From the NCBI GenBank assembly GCA_963816975.1, contig CAWFMD010000004.1, positions 1 to 64,000 of the forward strand: DNA of 64,000 bases, written 5' to 3'. This DNA comes from DASRIA01 sp963816975. Its GTDB lineage: Bacteria > Actinomycetota > Thermoleophilia > Solirubrobacterales > JBBDJG01. The position numbers and the translations under genes were made by a program. Below the pieces are notes generated by a model. That model saw only the letters and a program-made list of their open reading frames with translations, was not told the DNA's origin and made no database searches. Within the stretch, counting starts at the first letter, position 1. Every line of letters starts with the position of its first letter. Shown piece after piece: positions 51,444 through 59,340 of this stretch.

Positions 51444-51968
51444 CTACGGACGCTGGAGTGCGGCGAGCAGGTCGTCCACGACCGCACGCGCCAGGCCGCG
51501 CAGCTCCTCATCGGTGCGGTCCTGGACGGGATGCGGCACGAAGGCGCGCCGCGCCGCCGGCTGGCCCAGCATCCGGGCCTGCTTGTCGGCGGCGGCCGTG
51601 AACACGTCGGAGGCGACCAACACCGCCGGCCTGCCCTCACGCTCGAATTCGAGGACGTCGCGCAGACCGCACGACACGCAGGATCCTCAGTCGGCGAGCG
51701 CCTCGATCACCGCGTCGCAGCGCGTCGCGATCTCGCGCCGCACGTCGGCCGGCGCGGGCTTGGTGAACGTGGGCTTCATCGTGCGCTCGACCGGGTGCCC
51801 GCGCTCCGCGAGCAGGCGCTCCAGCTCATCCAGGAAGATGTCACCGCGCGGCTTGCGGATGTCGACCAGCGCGATTCGGGCGCCCGGGGCCGGCGGCGCG
51901 GCGAGCGGCAGCCCGGGCGACTCGCGCTCCGGCGTGGGGTCGAGTATCTCGAGGGTCTCTAGCGCCAT
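51444..51968 (-). CDS. UGSC-family selenoprotein (in-frame UGA read as selenocysteine)
   Basis: 174 residues if TGA at 51687-51689 is read as Sec. The frame before it ends CDAVIEALAD and the frame after it continues, without shift, GSCVSCGLRDVLEFE, so the motif reads U94-G-S-C97. UGSC is the signature of a known selenoprotein family; a second pair, C97 and C100, follows. After the UGA, 11 nt lead to the hairpin GUCGUGC-GGUCU-GCGCGAC (51675-51657). The E. coli fdhF SECIS has the same GGUCU loop and the same 11-nt spacing to its minimal stem. Strands and helices on both sides are well formed (GARIALVDIRKPRGDIFLDELERLL, GRPAVLVASDVFTAAADKQARML). Its start overlaps the thioredoxin-like gene. A redox role is likely; the reaction is unknown. 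Confidence 0.85.
51657..51675 (-). promoter_or_regulatory. Bacterial SECIS hairpin
   Basis: A 7-bp stem (one U-G pair) caps the loop GGUCU, 11 nt after the UGA at 51687-51689. In E. coli fdhF, SelB contacts the G and U of the same loop. It lies inside the coding sequence, as bacterial SECIS elements do. Confidence 0.75.
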
Positions 51969-53440
51969 GGCTCGATGCTCCTGGTGACCGGCGCCGAGCC
52001 TATCTCACCCGACGCCCACCCCCCGAACACCATCGAGAACAGGCCGGCATCGCCGCCTGCGTAGGCCAGCAGGATCCGGTCCGCCGCCGCGAACTTCGCG
52101 ACCGGCATCTCCGGATCGCTGACGTACTGCGGGTCGACACCTTCGGGCGCGCCCAGCGCGCCGCGCACGACATCTCCCGCGCGCCGGTGCGTGAGCTCGT
52201 GCAGCTTGGCCTGTACCTGCGCGCGGTCCCAGCCGGCCTCGCGGAACACGCGGCCGTGCTCGGGGCCGACCACCAGCAGTGCGTCGAAGGCGAGCCGCTG
52301 CTTCGGCGTGGCCACGGACTCGAGCGCCAGCGCCAGCGATGCGCACAATCCGTCCGGCTCGCGCGCCAACTGGTCGACGATCGCACGGGGCGCCTCGGTG
52401 GCCATCAAGGTCACGCCCGTCTCGGTCGCGGGCACTCCGCGGGCCTGCGCGAGCGGCTCCCACGGCGCGCCGTCCGCCAGCTCCGCGAAACACGATCCGA
52501 CCTTTCCCATCTGCCCGTGGGTCGCGCGGTCCTCCTCCCCCGGCTTGCCACCGCCCACGTTGCGCACGACCAGCTGCAGCGCGCGCCCGATCGTGAGGTT
52601 GGCGCGGTTGCCCTGCCCGAGGCAGTTGCCGCCCGCGTTCATGCCGATCTGCTGCGCGTACGGTCCGCTCACCACGATCGTCGGACCGGCGGGATAGGTG
52701 GTGGCCACCAGGCCGTGCAGCGCGAACTCCGGTGCGCACGCCGCCTCGACGGCGGCCAGCACCACGGGCAGCGCCTGCGGCGGGCAGCCGGCCATCACCG
52801 CATTGATCGCCACCTTCTCGACGCTGGCCTCGCCGTCGTAGGGCGGCACGACTCCGGCGATCTCGCTCGGGGCGCGACTCGTGTGCTCGAGCATCGCCAC
52901 GACCCGCTCCGGAGTCGGCGGCACCACCGGCAGGCCGTCGGTCAGACCGCGGTCGTGTAGCGCTTCGAACGGGTCCTCCAGCCCGCCGATCTCGATCGCG
53001 CGGGAGCGGATCCGGCCCGCGCGCCGCGCGCTGCGCGCCGCGAGCGACGCCGCCACCTGCGGGTCGCGCGTGAGGCTCGCGCAGCCCGGGCGCTGCGCGG
53101 GCAGCCCGTCGAGGTCGAGCGCCACGCCCGCGCGCGCGGCGAGCTCACCCAGCCGCTCGCGTTGAATCCCCTCCACGCGACCCTGCTCGACGCCGCCGTC
53201 GAGCAGCAGCACCGTGGGCACCGCGTCCGGGTCGTAGCGCTCCGACAGCGCGAGCTCGTCGTCGAGCGCCGGGACCGTCGAGAGGCCGAGGCGGGCAGCC
53301 TGGCCCGCCGTGTCCTGCGCCCCCGACTGCGACAACACGCGGACCGGCGCGCCGGCCGCCGCCGCGGCGTCGAGCACCGGCAGCAGCTGGTCGCACACCG
53401 GGCAGTCGTGCTTCACGAGGGCAACGAGCTCGGCGGCCAC
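51959..53440 (-). CDS. Thioredoxin-like protein paired with UGSC selenoprotein
   Basis: 493 residues. Residues 1-110 are a thioredoxin/glutaredoxin-like domain with CPVC (C13, C16) in VALVKHDCPVCDQLL and a cis-Pro region STVPALDDE. From about 140 a second, larger domain follows (DRGLTDGLPVVPPTPERVVAMLEHT, MNAGGNCLGQGNRANLTIGRAL, GQMGKVGSCFAE); I recognise it only as the usual neighbour of UGSC proteins. The last 10 nt overlap the UGSC start, so the two are made together and probably act as one redox unit, with the CPVC pair recycling the Sec or Cys of UGSC. The GTG at 53440 follows TAGGCT by 6 nt (leaderless). The upstream neighbour cdsA is unrelated. Confidence 0.75.
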   Translation of the reverse strand: MAAELVALVKHDCPVCDQLLPVLDAAAAAGAPVRVLSQSGAQDTAGQAARLGLSTVPALDDELALSERYDPDAVPTVLLLDGGVEQGRVEGIQRERLGELAARAGVALDLDGLPAQRPGCASLTRDPQVAASLAARSARRAGRIRSRAIEIGGLEDPFEALHDRGLTDGLPVVPPTPERVVAMLEHTSRAPSEIAGVVPPYDGEASVEKVAINAVMAGCPPQALPVVLAAVEAACAPEFALHGLVATTYPAGPTIVVSGPYAQQIGMNAGGNCLGQGNRANLTIGRALQLVVRNVGGGKPGEEDRATHGQMGKVGSCFAELADGAPWEPLAQARGVPATETGVTLMATEAPRAIVDQLAREPDGLCASLALALESVATPKQRLAFDALLVVGPEHGRVFREAGWDRAQVQAKLHELTHRRAGDVVRGALGAPEGVDPQYVSDPEMPVAKFAAADRILLAYAGGDAGLFSMVFGGWASGEIGSAPVTRSIEPWR

Positions 53441-53446
53441 CGCGCA

Positions 53447-53452
53447 AGCCTA
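53447..53452 (-). promoter_or_regulatory. -10 box for leaderless thioredoxin-UGSC operon
   Basis: TAGGCT on the minus strand, then 6 nt and GTG at 53440. It lies in the 14-nt gap after the cdsA stop, so the pair can be transcribed apart from the core operon. Confidence 0.5.
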
Positions 53453-53454
53453 GT

Positions 53455-54309
53455 TCAGAGCAGCGCGTTCGCGACGTAGTAGCCCACGATCACCGTGAAG
53501 ATCGCGGCGTCGAGGCGGTCCAGCACCCCGCCGTGCTCGCCGAAGAAGCGGCCGCTGTCCTTGACTGCGAGGTCGCGCTTCACCATCGACTCGAAGAGGT
53601 CCCCGATCGGCGCCGTCGCGGCCACGCAGACGCCGATCACGAGCGCGTCGATGCCCGACAGCCAGTCCTGGTAGAGCCCCGCGAACCAGAACGCCATCGT
53701 GCCCGACACGAGGCCGGCGACCAGGCCCTCGACCGTCTTCGCCGGCGAGATGCGCGGGGCGAGCTGGGTGGTGCCCCACAGGCGCCCGCCGAAGTAGGCA
53801 CCGGTGTCACCGACGAAAGTCGCGAGCAGCACGTCGAACAGCAGGCTCTCTCCGTGGTCGAGCCCGAAGAGCAGGGCCGCGTGGGCCAGCCCCAGGCCGA
53901 TCCAGAAGACGCCGAGCAGCGTTGCCGCAACCCCCAGCGTGACGTGTCGGCGCAGCGGGCGCAGGATGGCCAGCAGCGCCGTCAGGACCACCGCGCCGGC
54001 GAACGCCAGCACCATCTGGAACTCGTCCCCGTAGGTGGCGGCGGCCACCACGCCCGCCATCCCGATGAAGCCGGCGAGCGGCAGGGGGTGCACCGGCGCC
54101 AGCAGCCGGTACAGCTCGTGCAGCGCCACGAATCCGAGCCCCACCGCCAGCAATGCGAACAGCGTGCGGTTGCCGGAGAACACGATCACGAGCGCGACGA
54201 CGGCCCACGGCGCGGCAACGGCGATCCGGGCGCCGGTCGAGGAGCCTCTGCGCCGCCGGGGTCGCCGCGGGGCGGGGCGTCGCGCGGCCGGACGTCGTGT
54301 CTGCGGCAC
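53455..54309 (-). CDS. cdsA: Phosphatidate cytidylyltransferase
   Basis: 284 residues with about eight membrane helices and the signature near the C-terminus (GTTQLAPRISPAKTVEGLVAG, then GDLFESMVKRDLAVKDSG, which holds the metal-binding Asp residues). It makes CDP-diacylglycerol from phosphatidic acid and CTP, feeding the CDP-alcohol phosphatidyltransferases, including the one at 11.7 kb. A basic, proline-rich N-terminus of about 25 residues precedes helix 1. It overlaps uppS by one base. It ends the intact core operon; dxr, the usual next gene, is 22 kb away. Confidence 0.93.
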   Translation of the reverse strand: MPQTRRPAARRPAPRRPRRRRGSSTGARIAVAAPWAVVALVIVFSGNRTLFALLAVGLGFVALHELYRLLAPVHPLPLAGFIGMAGVVAAATYGDEFQMVLAFAGAVVLTALLAILRPLRRHVTLGVAATLLGVFWIGLGLAHAALLFGLDHGESLLFDVLLATFVGDTGAYFGGRLWGTTQLAPRISPAKTVEGLVAGLVSGTMAFWFAGLYQDWLSGIDALVIGVCVAATAPIGDLFESMVKRDLAVKDSGRFFGEHGGVLDRLDAAIFTVIVGYYVANALL

Positions 54310-54983
54310 TACCTTCCCCCGAACCGGTGCTCGCGGGAGCCGTAGGAGGACACCGCGCGCTCGAACTCGTCACGGTCGAAGTCCGGCCACATCTTCTCCG
54401 AGAAGTACAGCTCCGAGTACGCGGCCTCCCACAACAGGAAGTTCGAGATCCGGAGTTCCCCGCCGGTCCGGATGATCAGCTGTGGATCCTCGAGGTCGGG
54501 CGCGTAGAGGTGCTTGCGGAACTCCTCCTCCCCACCCCCCGCGTAGCGCGCGGCCGCATGCAGGATCTCCGCGCGGCCGCCGTAGTCGAACGCGACGAAC
54601 AGCGTGCGCTGGGTGTTGTGGGCGGTGAGCTCCTCGGCCCACTCGATCTGCGCGCGCACCTGCTCGTTCACGCGATCGCGCCTGCCGATGATCCGCAGGC
54701 GCACGCCCCGCTCGTCGAGCTCGGGCGCCTCCTGCCGCAGCCGCTCGACGAACAGCGACATGATCCCGGTCACCTCCTGGTCCGGGCGAGTCCAGTTCTC
54801 GGTGGAGAACGCATACACGGCGAGCTGGGAGATGCCGAGGTCGCCCGCGACGTCGACCGTGCGCTTGAGCGTGTCGGTGCCCGCGCGATGTCCCTCGGTC
54901 ACGCTCAGCCCCCGACTCGCGGCCCAGCGCGCGTTGCCGTCCATGATGATCGCGACGTAACGCGGGACGGCGGTCGGGCTCAT
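54309..54983 (-). CDS. uppS: Undecaprenyl diphosphate synthase
   Basis: 224 residues of the cis-prenyltransferase family. IIMDGNARWAASRGLS has the catalytic Asp. GHRAGTDTLKRTVDVAGDLGISQLAVYAFSTENW and the late RTGGELRISNFLLWEAAYSELYFS are diagnostic. It condenses isoprenyl units into the C55 carrier for wall and glycan synthesis. The ATG overlaps the frr stop by 4 nt. It depends on the MEP pathway enzymes dxr and ispG encoded in the same window. Confidence 0.95.
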   Translation of the reverse strand: MSPTAVPRYVAIIMDGNARWAASRGLSVTEGHRAGTDTLKRTVDVAGDLGISQLAVYAFSTENWTRPDQEVTGIMSLFVERLRQEAPELDERGVRLRIIGRRDRVNEQVRAQIEWAEELTAHNTQRTLFVAFDYGGRAEILHAAARYAGGGEEEFRKHLYAPDLEDPQLIIRTGGELRISNFLLWEAAYSELYFSEKMWPDFDRDEFERAVSSYGSREHRFGGR

Positions 54984-55537
54984 CCGCCGAGGATCTCTTC
55001 TTCCTTACCCTTCAGCAGCTCGTCGATGTCCTTGACGGTGGCGTCGGTGAGCTTCTGCAACTCGGTCTCCGCGCGGCGCTCCTCGTCCTCCCCGGCGTCG
55101 CCGCCCTTGCGCAGGTCGCGCAGGTGGTGCATGCAGTCGCGGCGGATGTTGCGGACGGCGATGCGCCCTTCCTCGGCGAGTCCGTGCACGACCTTGACCA
55201 GCTCCTTGCGGCGCTCCTCGGTCAGCTCGGGGATCGCCAGCCTGATCACGTTCCCGTCGTTGTTCGGCGTCAGCCCGAGGTCCGACTCGAGAATCGCCTT
55301 CTCGATCGACTTGATCGACGACTTGTCGTACGGAGTGATGGTCAGCAGCCGCGCATCCGAGGCGGAGACCGACGCGATCTGGTTGAGCGGGGTCTGCGTG
55401 CCGTAGTAGTCGACGCTGACGCGGTCCAGCAGCTGCGGCGATGCGCGGCCTGTGCGCACCGTCGCGAACTCGTGCTTGGTCGCCTCGATCGACTTGCCCA
55501 TGCGGTCGCGCGCGTCCTTCAGCAGGTCGTCGATCAT
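54980..55537 (-). CDS. frr: Ribosome recycling factor
   Basis: 185 residues, full length. The N-terminal helix (DDLLKDARDRMGKSIEATKHEFATVRTGRASPQLLDRV) and domain II (YYGTQTPLNQIASVSASDARLLTITPYDKSSI) are canonical, and the C-terminal helices end KGKEEEILGG. With EF-G it splits the post-termination ribosome. The start overlaps pyrH by 4 nt and its end overlaps uppS by 4 nt. Confidence 0.97.
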   Translation of the reverse strand: MIDDLLKDARDRMGKSIEATKHEFATVRTGRASPQLLDRVSVDYYGTQTPLNQIASVSASDARLLTITPYDKSSIKSIEKAILESDLGLTPNNDGNVIRLAIPELTEERRKELVKVVHGLAEEGRIAVRNIRRDCMHHLRDLRKGGDAGEDEERRAETELQKLTDATVKDIDELLKGKEEEILGG

Positions 55538-56292
55538 GTCGCCACCACCGTTCCCACGCGCTCGCCGTTGACGATGCGGTCGATATTGCGTTCATCGGAC
55601 ATGTTGAAGACGTAGATGGGGAGATCGTTGTCCTTGCAGAGTGCCAGCGCGGTCGAGTCCATCACCCGCAGGTTGCGTTCGATCGCCTCGTGATGGGTGA
55701 TCCGCGGCAGGAAGGTCGCGTGCGCGTGCTCGCGCGGGTCCATGTCGTAGACCCCTTCGACGTTGTTCTTGGCCATCAGGATCGCCTCCGCGTGGATCTC
55801 CAGTGCGCGCAGCGCCGCCGCCGTGTCGGTCGTGAAGAACGGGTTGCCGGTGCCGGAGGCGAAGATCACCACCCGTCCCTTCTCGAGGTGGCGCATCGCG
55901 CGCCGGCGGATGTAGGGCTCCGCGACCTCCTGGATCTCGATCGCGGACAGCACTCGCGTGTGGACCTGCTCGTGCTCGAGTGCGTCCTGCAGCGCGAGCG
56001 CGTTCAGGACCGTCGCGAGCATCCCCATGTAGTCGGCGGCCGCGCGGTCCATCCCCTGCGCCGTGCCCTCGAGCCCGCGGTAGATGTTGCCGCCGCCGAC
56101 CACGACGGCCACCTCCACCCCGCGGTCGCGCACGCGCTTGACGGTCCGCGCGATCGCGTGCAGGCGCTCGGGCTCCACACCGTAGTCGAGGCCACCGAGC
56201 AGGGCCTCCCCCGAAAGCTTGAGCAGGACCCGCCGGAACGCGGGTTTCCCATTGGCGGAGGACGGCCCGCTGTTACCGACTTCCTCGGACAC
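55534..56292 (-). CDS. pyrH: UMP kinase
   Basis: 252 residues of the amino acid kinase fold: FRRVLLKLSGEALLG (phosphate-binding Lys), VAVVVGGGNIYRG, and GTGNPFFTTDTAAALRALEI near the nucleotide site. It phosphorylates UMP to UDP and is usually controlled by GTP and UTP. It lies 21 nt after tsf and overlaps frr. The Ser/Asn-rich first ~17 residues are a non-conserved tail. Confidence 0.97.
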   Translation of the reverse strand: MSEEVGNSGPSSANGKPAFRRVLLKLSGEALLGGLDYGVEPERLHAIARTVKRVRDRGVEVAVVVGGGNIYRGLEGTAQGMDRAAADYMGMLATVLNALALQDALEHEQVHTRVLSAIEIQEVAEPYIRRRAMRHLEKGRVVIFASGTGNPFFTTDTAAALRALEIHAEAILMAKNNVEGVYDMDPREHAHATFLPRITHHEAIERNLRVMDSTALALCKDNDLPIYVFNMSDERNIDRIVNGERVGTVVAT

Positions 56293-56313
56293 GCCAGAAA
56301 AATAACGGAACGG

Positions 56314-56913
56314 CTAATCGCCGACCGCGAACCTCGCGAAGCGGCGGATAACGACGTTCTCGCCCACACGCGCTGACAGCTCGGCTCGCAGCTGCTCGAT
56401 CGTGCGGCCGTCGTGCTTGTCGGCGTTGACATGCGCCTGGCTCAGCAGCACGACCTCCTGATACCACTTGCGCAGCCGCCCCTCGGCGATCTTCTGGCGC
56501 ACCTCGGGCGGCTTGCTCTCGTCCGCCTGCGCTTCGAAGATCGCCCGCTCGCGCTCCCGCTCGTCGTTGGGCACGTCCTCCTCGGAGACCCAGCGCGGGG
56601 CCGCTGAGGCCACGTGCACGGCGATCTCACGCGCGAAGTTCACGAAGTCCTCGTTCTTGGCCACGAAGTCGGTCTCGCAGTCCACCTCGACCAGCGCGCC
56701 CACCTTGCCGTTGAAATGGACGTAGTGGCCGATCACCCCCTCCGCGGCCTGCCGCTCGCCGCGCTTGGCCGCCTTGGCCTGGCCGCGGACCCGCAGCAGC
56801 TCGATCGCCTTCTCGGCGTCGCCGTCGGTCTCCTGGAGCACCTGCTTGCACTCCATCATCCCCGCGCCGGTGCGATCGCGCAGGGTTTTCACGTCGGCCG
56901 CGGTGATGCTCAT
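56314..56913 (-). CDS. tsf: Elongation factor Ts, short form
   Basis: 199 residues. The N-terminal UBA-like module (VKTLRDRTGAGMMECKQVLQETDGDAEKAIELLR) is followed by one core subdomain (VGALVEVDCETDFVAKNEDFVNFAREIAVHVA). It lacks the second subdomain of the 283-residue E. coli protein and matches the short Thermus-type form. It restores EF-Tu-GTP during translation. The ATG overlaps the rpsB stop by 4 nt. Confidence 0.95.
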   Translation of the reverse strand: MSITAADVKTLRDRTGAGMMECKQVLQETDGDAEKAIELLRVRGQAKAAKRGERQAAEGVIGHYVHFNGKVGALVEVDCETDFVAKNEDFVNFAREIAVHVASAAPRWVSEEDVPNDERERERAIFEAQADESKPPEVRQKIAEGRLRKWYQEVVLLSQAHVNADKHDGRTIEQLRAELSARVGENVVIRRFARFAVGD

Positions 56914-57842
56914 TTCCGGGTGTCTCCTTCCGCGGGCGCCGGCGCGGGCTGATCTGGCGGGGCTCCCTGCGCCGGGGCCGGGGCCGGCGCCTGCTCCCCC
57001 GCGGCCGCCTGAGCCTGCGCGGCCGCCGCCGCTGCAACCTCCTGGCGCGCCTTCTCCTCCGCCTTCGCCTTCTCCTCGGCCTCGCGCTTCGCGCGTTCCT
57101 CGGCCTCGTGGCGCGCCTTCTCCTCGGCCTCGCGGCGGGCCTGCTCCTCACGGCGCAGGAAGCCGCCGCGGCCCTCGGCCGCCGCGGCGCCGAGCGTGCG
57201 GATGATCAGCTCGTTGGCGCGGATCGCGTCGTCGTTGCCGGGGACCACATAGTCGACCGCCTCCGGATCGCAGTTCGTGTCGACCAGTCCGATCGTCGGG
57301 ATGTGCAGCCGGCCCGCCTCGCGCACGCCGATCTCCTCGACCTTCAGGTCGGTGACGAACACGGCGTCGGGCAGCCGCTCCATGTTGCGCACGCCATAGA
57401 GGTTCGTGGTCAGCTTCGCGAGCTCGGCCTCCATCGACATGCGCTCCTTGGTCGGCAACAGCGCGAGCTGGCCCTCCTCCGCGAGGCGCGTGAGGTCGTG
57501 CAGTCTGTTGATCCGCTTGCGGATCGTGTTGAAGTTGGTCAGCAGTCCGCCCAGCCACCGCTCGTGCACGTACAACATGCCGGCGTCCTCGGCGACTTCC
57601 CGGATCGTGTCCTTGGCCTGCTTCTTGGTCCCCACGAAGAGCACGATGCCGCCTTTCGACGCGAGGTCGTACACGAAGGCCCGGGCCCGCTCCAGCAGGA
57701 CCTCGGTCTTCAGCAGGTCGATGATGTAGATGCCGTCTCGCTCGCCGAAGATGTAGCGACGCATCTTCGGGTGCCAGCGGCGCGTCTGGTGGCCGAAGTG
57801 AACCCCGGCCTGCAGCAGCTCTCTTACTCCTACTTCTGCCAA
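56910..57842 (-). CDS. rpsB: Ribosomal protein S2 with long charged C-terminal tail
   Basis: 310 residues. The first ~228 are normal S2 (ELLQAGVHFGHQTRRWHPKMRRYIFGERDGIYIIDLL, FVGTKKQAKDTIREVA, IPTIGLVDTNCDPE). About 80 extra residues follow: a Glu/Arg/Lys/Ala repeat helix (EEKARHEAEERAKREAEEKA), then an Ala/Gln/Pro-rich end. The start is TTG at 57842, with GGGAG 6 nt upstream. A minus-strand TAGACT at 57958-57963 could be the -10 of a ~110-nt leader, where S2 autoregulation often acts; no known leader motif is recognisable. It heads rpsB-tsf-pyrH-frr-uppS-cdsA. Confidence 0.95.
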   Translation of the reverse strand: MAEVGVRELLQAGVHFGHQTRRWHPKMRRYIFGERDGIYIIDLLKTEVLLERARAFVYDLASKGGIVLFVGTKKQAKDTIREVAEDAGMLYVHERWLGGLLTNFNTIRKRINRLHDLTRLAEEGQLALLPTKERMSMEAELAKLTTNLYGVRNMERLPDAVFVTDLKVEEIGVREAGRLHIPTIGLVDTNCDPEAVDYVVPGNDDAIRANELIIRTLGAAAAEGRGGFLRREEQARREAEEKARHEAEERAKREAEEKAKAEEKARQEVAAAAAAQAQAAAGEQAPAPAPAQGAPPDQPAPAPAEGDTRK

Positions 57843-57957
57843 TTGCGCTCCCTTTTTGCGTTACGTGGAATCCGGCGCGGCGGCACGCGGGACCCGGCGA
57901 GCAAGGGCTCGCACGGGCAGGGCCGCGACCGTACCGGCCGGGTCGAAGGACCGTCCA

Positions 57958-57963
57958 AGTCTA
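57958..57963 (-). promoter_or_regulatory. Candidate -10 box for the rpsB operon
   Basis: TAGACT on the minus strand, about 115 nt before the TTG start. No good -35 is visible. Confidence 0.35.
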
Positions 57964-57990
57964 CGCAAGTCCCGGTAAGCGTGGCGTTTG

Positions 57991-58878
57991 TCACGAGCCG
58001 GCGCCGGCTCGTGCGCGTTCGAGCCCCGCGGCCAGGTCCGGCGGCAGCTCCGATCGCCACGTGCGGAGGTCGCCCCCGGGCGGCACCGGCAGCGCCAGGC
58101 GGGCGCTGTGGAGAAACTGGCGCGTGAGGCCGAGGTCGTCGCGCGCGCCGTAGTCGCGATCGCCCGCGAGCGGGTGGCCGATGGCGGCGAAATGGGCCCT
58201 GATCTGGTGCGTGCGCCCGGTCTCCAGCTGCGCGCGCACGAGGGTGTGGCCGCCGGCGAACCGCTCGACCTCGAAGTGGGTGCGCGCCTCGCGGGGCGTG
58301 TCCGTGCGCGTGGACATGCGCGTGCGGCGCCGCACGTCGCGCCCCAGCGGCGCGTCGATCGTGCCGGTCCGCGCCGTGAGCCTGCCGGTCGCGAGCGCCA
58401 GGTACTCGCGCAGCACCTCGCGCCGGCGCAGGGCCGCCTGCAGCTCGCGCTGCGCCGTCACTCCCTTTGCCACCAGCATCAGGCCCGAGGTGTCGCGGTC
58501 GAGGCGATGCACGGCGTGTGGGTCCCACCCGGGCGAGCGCCGCGCGAGCCACTCCACGAGCGTCACGCCGCGGTGGCCGGGCGCGGGATGCACGACGATC
58601 CCGGGCGGCTTGTCCACGACCACGAACGAGTCGCCCTCCCAGACGATCGTGGGTTCCGGCGGCTCGGGCACCGGCTCCGGCGCCCGGTCACCGAGCAGCA
58701 CGCGCTCGCCGCCGCGTAGACGGGTGCTCTTCGATCGCCGGGTTCCGTCCACCAGCACGGCGCCGGTGTCGACCAGCGCCGCGGCCGCCGCGCGCGAGAC
58801 GCCGCCGGCCGTCGCGAGCCAGGCATCGAGGCGGGTGCCCGCGTCCTGCGGCGCCACGACCAGCTCACGCATGCGCAT
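57991..58878 (-). CDS. RluD-family pseudouridine synthase
   Basis: About 295 residues. An S4 domain (about 10-70: GTRLDAWLATAGGVSRAAAAALVDTGAVLVDG) is followed by the catalytic domain with HRLDRDTSGLMLVAKG, where the Asp is the nucleophile. The closing part includes RTHQIRAHFAAIGHPLAGDRDYG. It isomerises uridines in 23S rRNA. ATG 58878 and GTG 58881 both follow AGGT at workable spacing; ATG 58872 is less likely. It overlaps the end of lspA, the usual neighbour. Confidence 0.9.
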   Translation of the reverse strand: MRMRELVVAPQDAGTRLDAWLATAGGVSRAAAAALVDTGAVLVDGTRRSKSTRLRGGERVLLGDRAPEPVPEPPEPTIVWEGDSFVVVDKPPGIVVHPAPGHRGVTLVEWLARRSPGWDPHAVHRLDRDTSGLMLVAKGVTAQRELQAALRRREVLREYLALATGRLTARTGTIDAPLGRDVRRRTRMSTRTDTPREARTHFEVERFAGGHTLVRAQLETGRTHQIRAHFAAIGHPLAGDRDYGARDDLGLTRQFLHSARLALPVPPGGDLRTWRSELPPDLAAGLERARAGAGS

Positions 58879-59335
58879 CACGATGGACCTCGGGCGACAG
58901 GATCGCGAACACCAGCAGGCTCACGCCCGCGACGATCGCGATGTCTGCGAGGTTGAAAGCCGGCCACAGCGGCGGATCGAGAAAGTCGATCGCCGCCCCG
59001 ATCCGGGCGCGATCGGCGAGGTTCCCGAGCGCTCCGCCCACGACGAGGCCGACAGCCAGCCACAGGTCCGAGCGGGTTGCATTCGCGGCGAAGTACCCGA
59101 CCAGCAGGGTGAGTGCACCGAGCGTCAACGCGATCACGACCGCGTCGGCCGCGCCGCCGAGCAGCCCGAACGCGATGCCGTCGTTGCGCACGTTGGAGAG
59201 CTTGAACCCGAAGATCACGTCGACGGGTTCGCCTCTGTCGACGCGTGTCACCGCGAGCTGCTTGGCCGCCTGGTCGAGCGCGACCACGATCCCCGTCACC
59301 GCCAACGCGCGCGCCCAGGCGCGCCGCGCCTCCAC
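58865..59335 (-). CDS. lspA: Lipoprotein signal peptidase
   Basis: 156 residues with four membrane helices. The two catalytic Asp residues lie in GNLADR and AFNLADIAI. LSNVRNDGIAFGLL matches the family's conserved N-x-G-x-A-F/W motif. It cuts prolipoproteins before the lipidated Cys and so would process the lipoproteins at 20.6 and 34.8 kb. The GTG at 59335 is the first good start after the yggT stop at 59341. The Shine-Dalgarno is weak, so coupling is likely. Confidence 0.9.
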   Translation of the reverse strand: MEARRAWARALAVTGIVVALDQAAKQLAVTRVDRGEPVDVIFGFKLSNVRNDGIAFGLLGGAADAVVIALTLGALTLLVGYFAANATRSDLWLAVGLVVGGALGNLADRARIGAAIDFLDPPLWPAFNLADIAIVAGVSLLVFAILSPEVHRDAHA

Positions 59336-59340
59336 GAGCT

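Noticed and set aside
51687..51689. TGA as an ordinary stop, giving two short genes (51687-51968 and 51444-51677)
   Set aside because: The frame continues without shift into GSC-VSCG, and a SECIS-like hairpin sits at the right distance. A selenocysteine codon explains both pieces.
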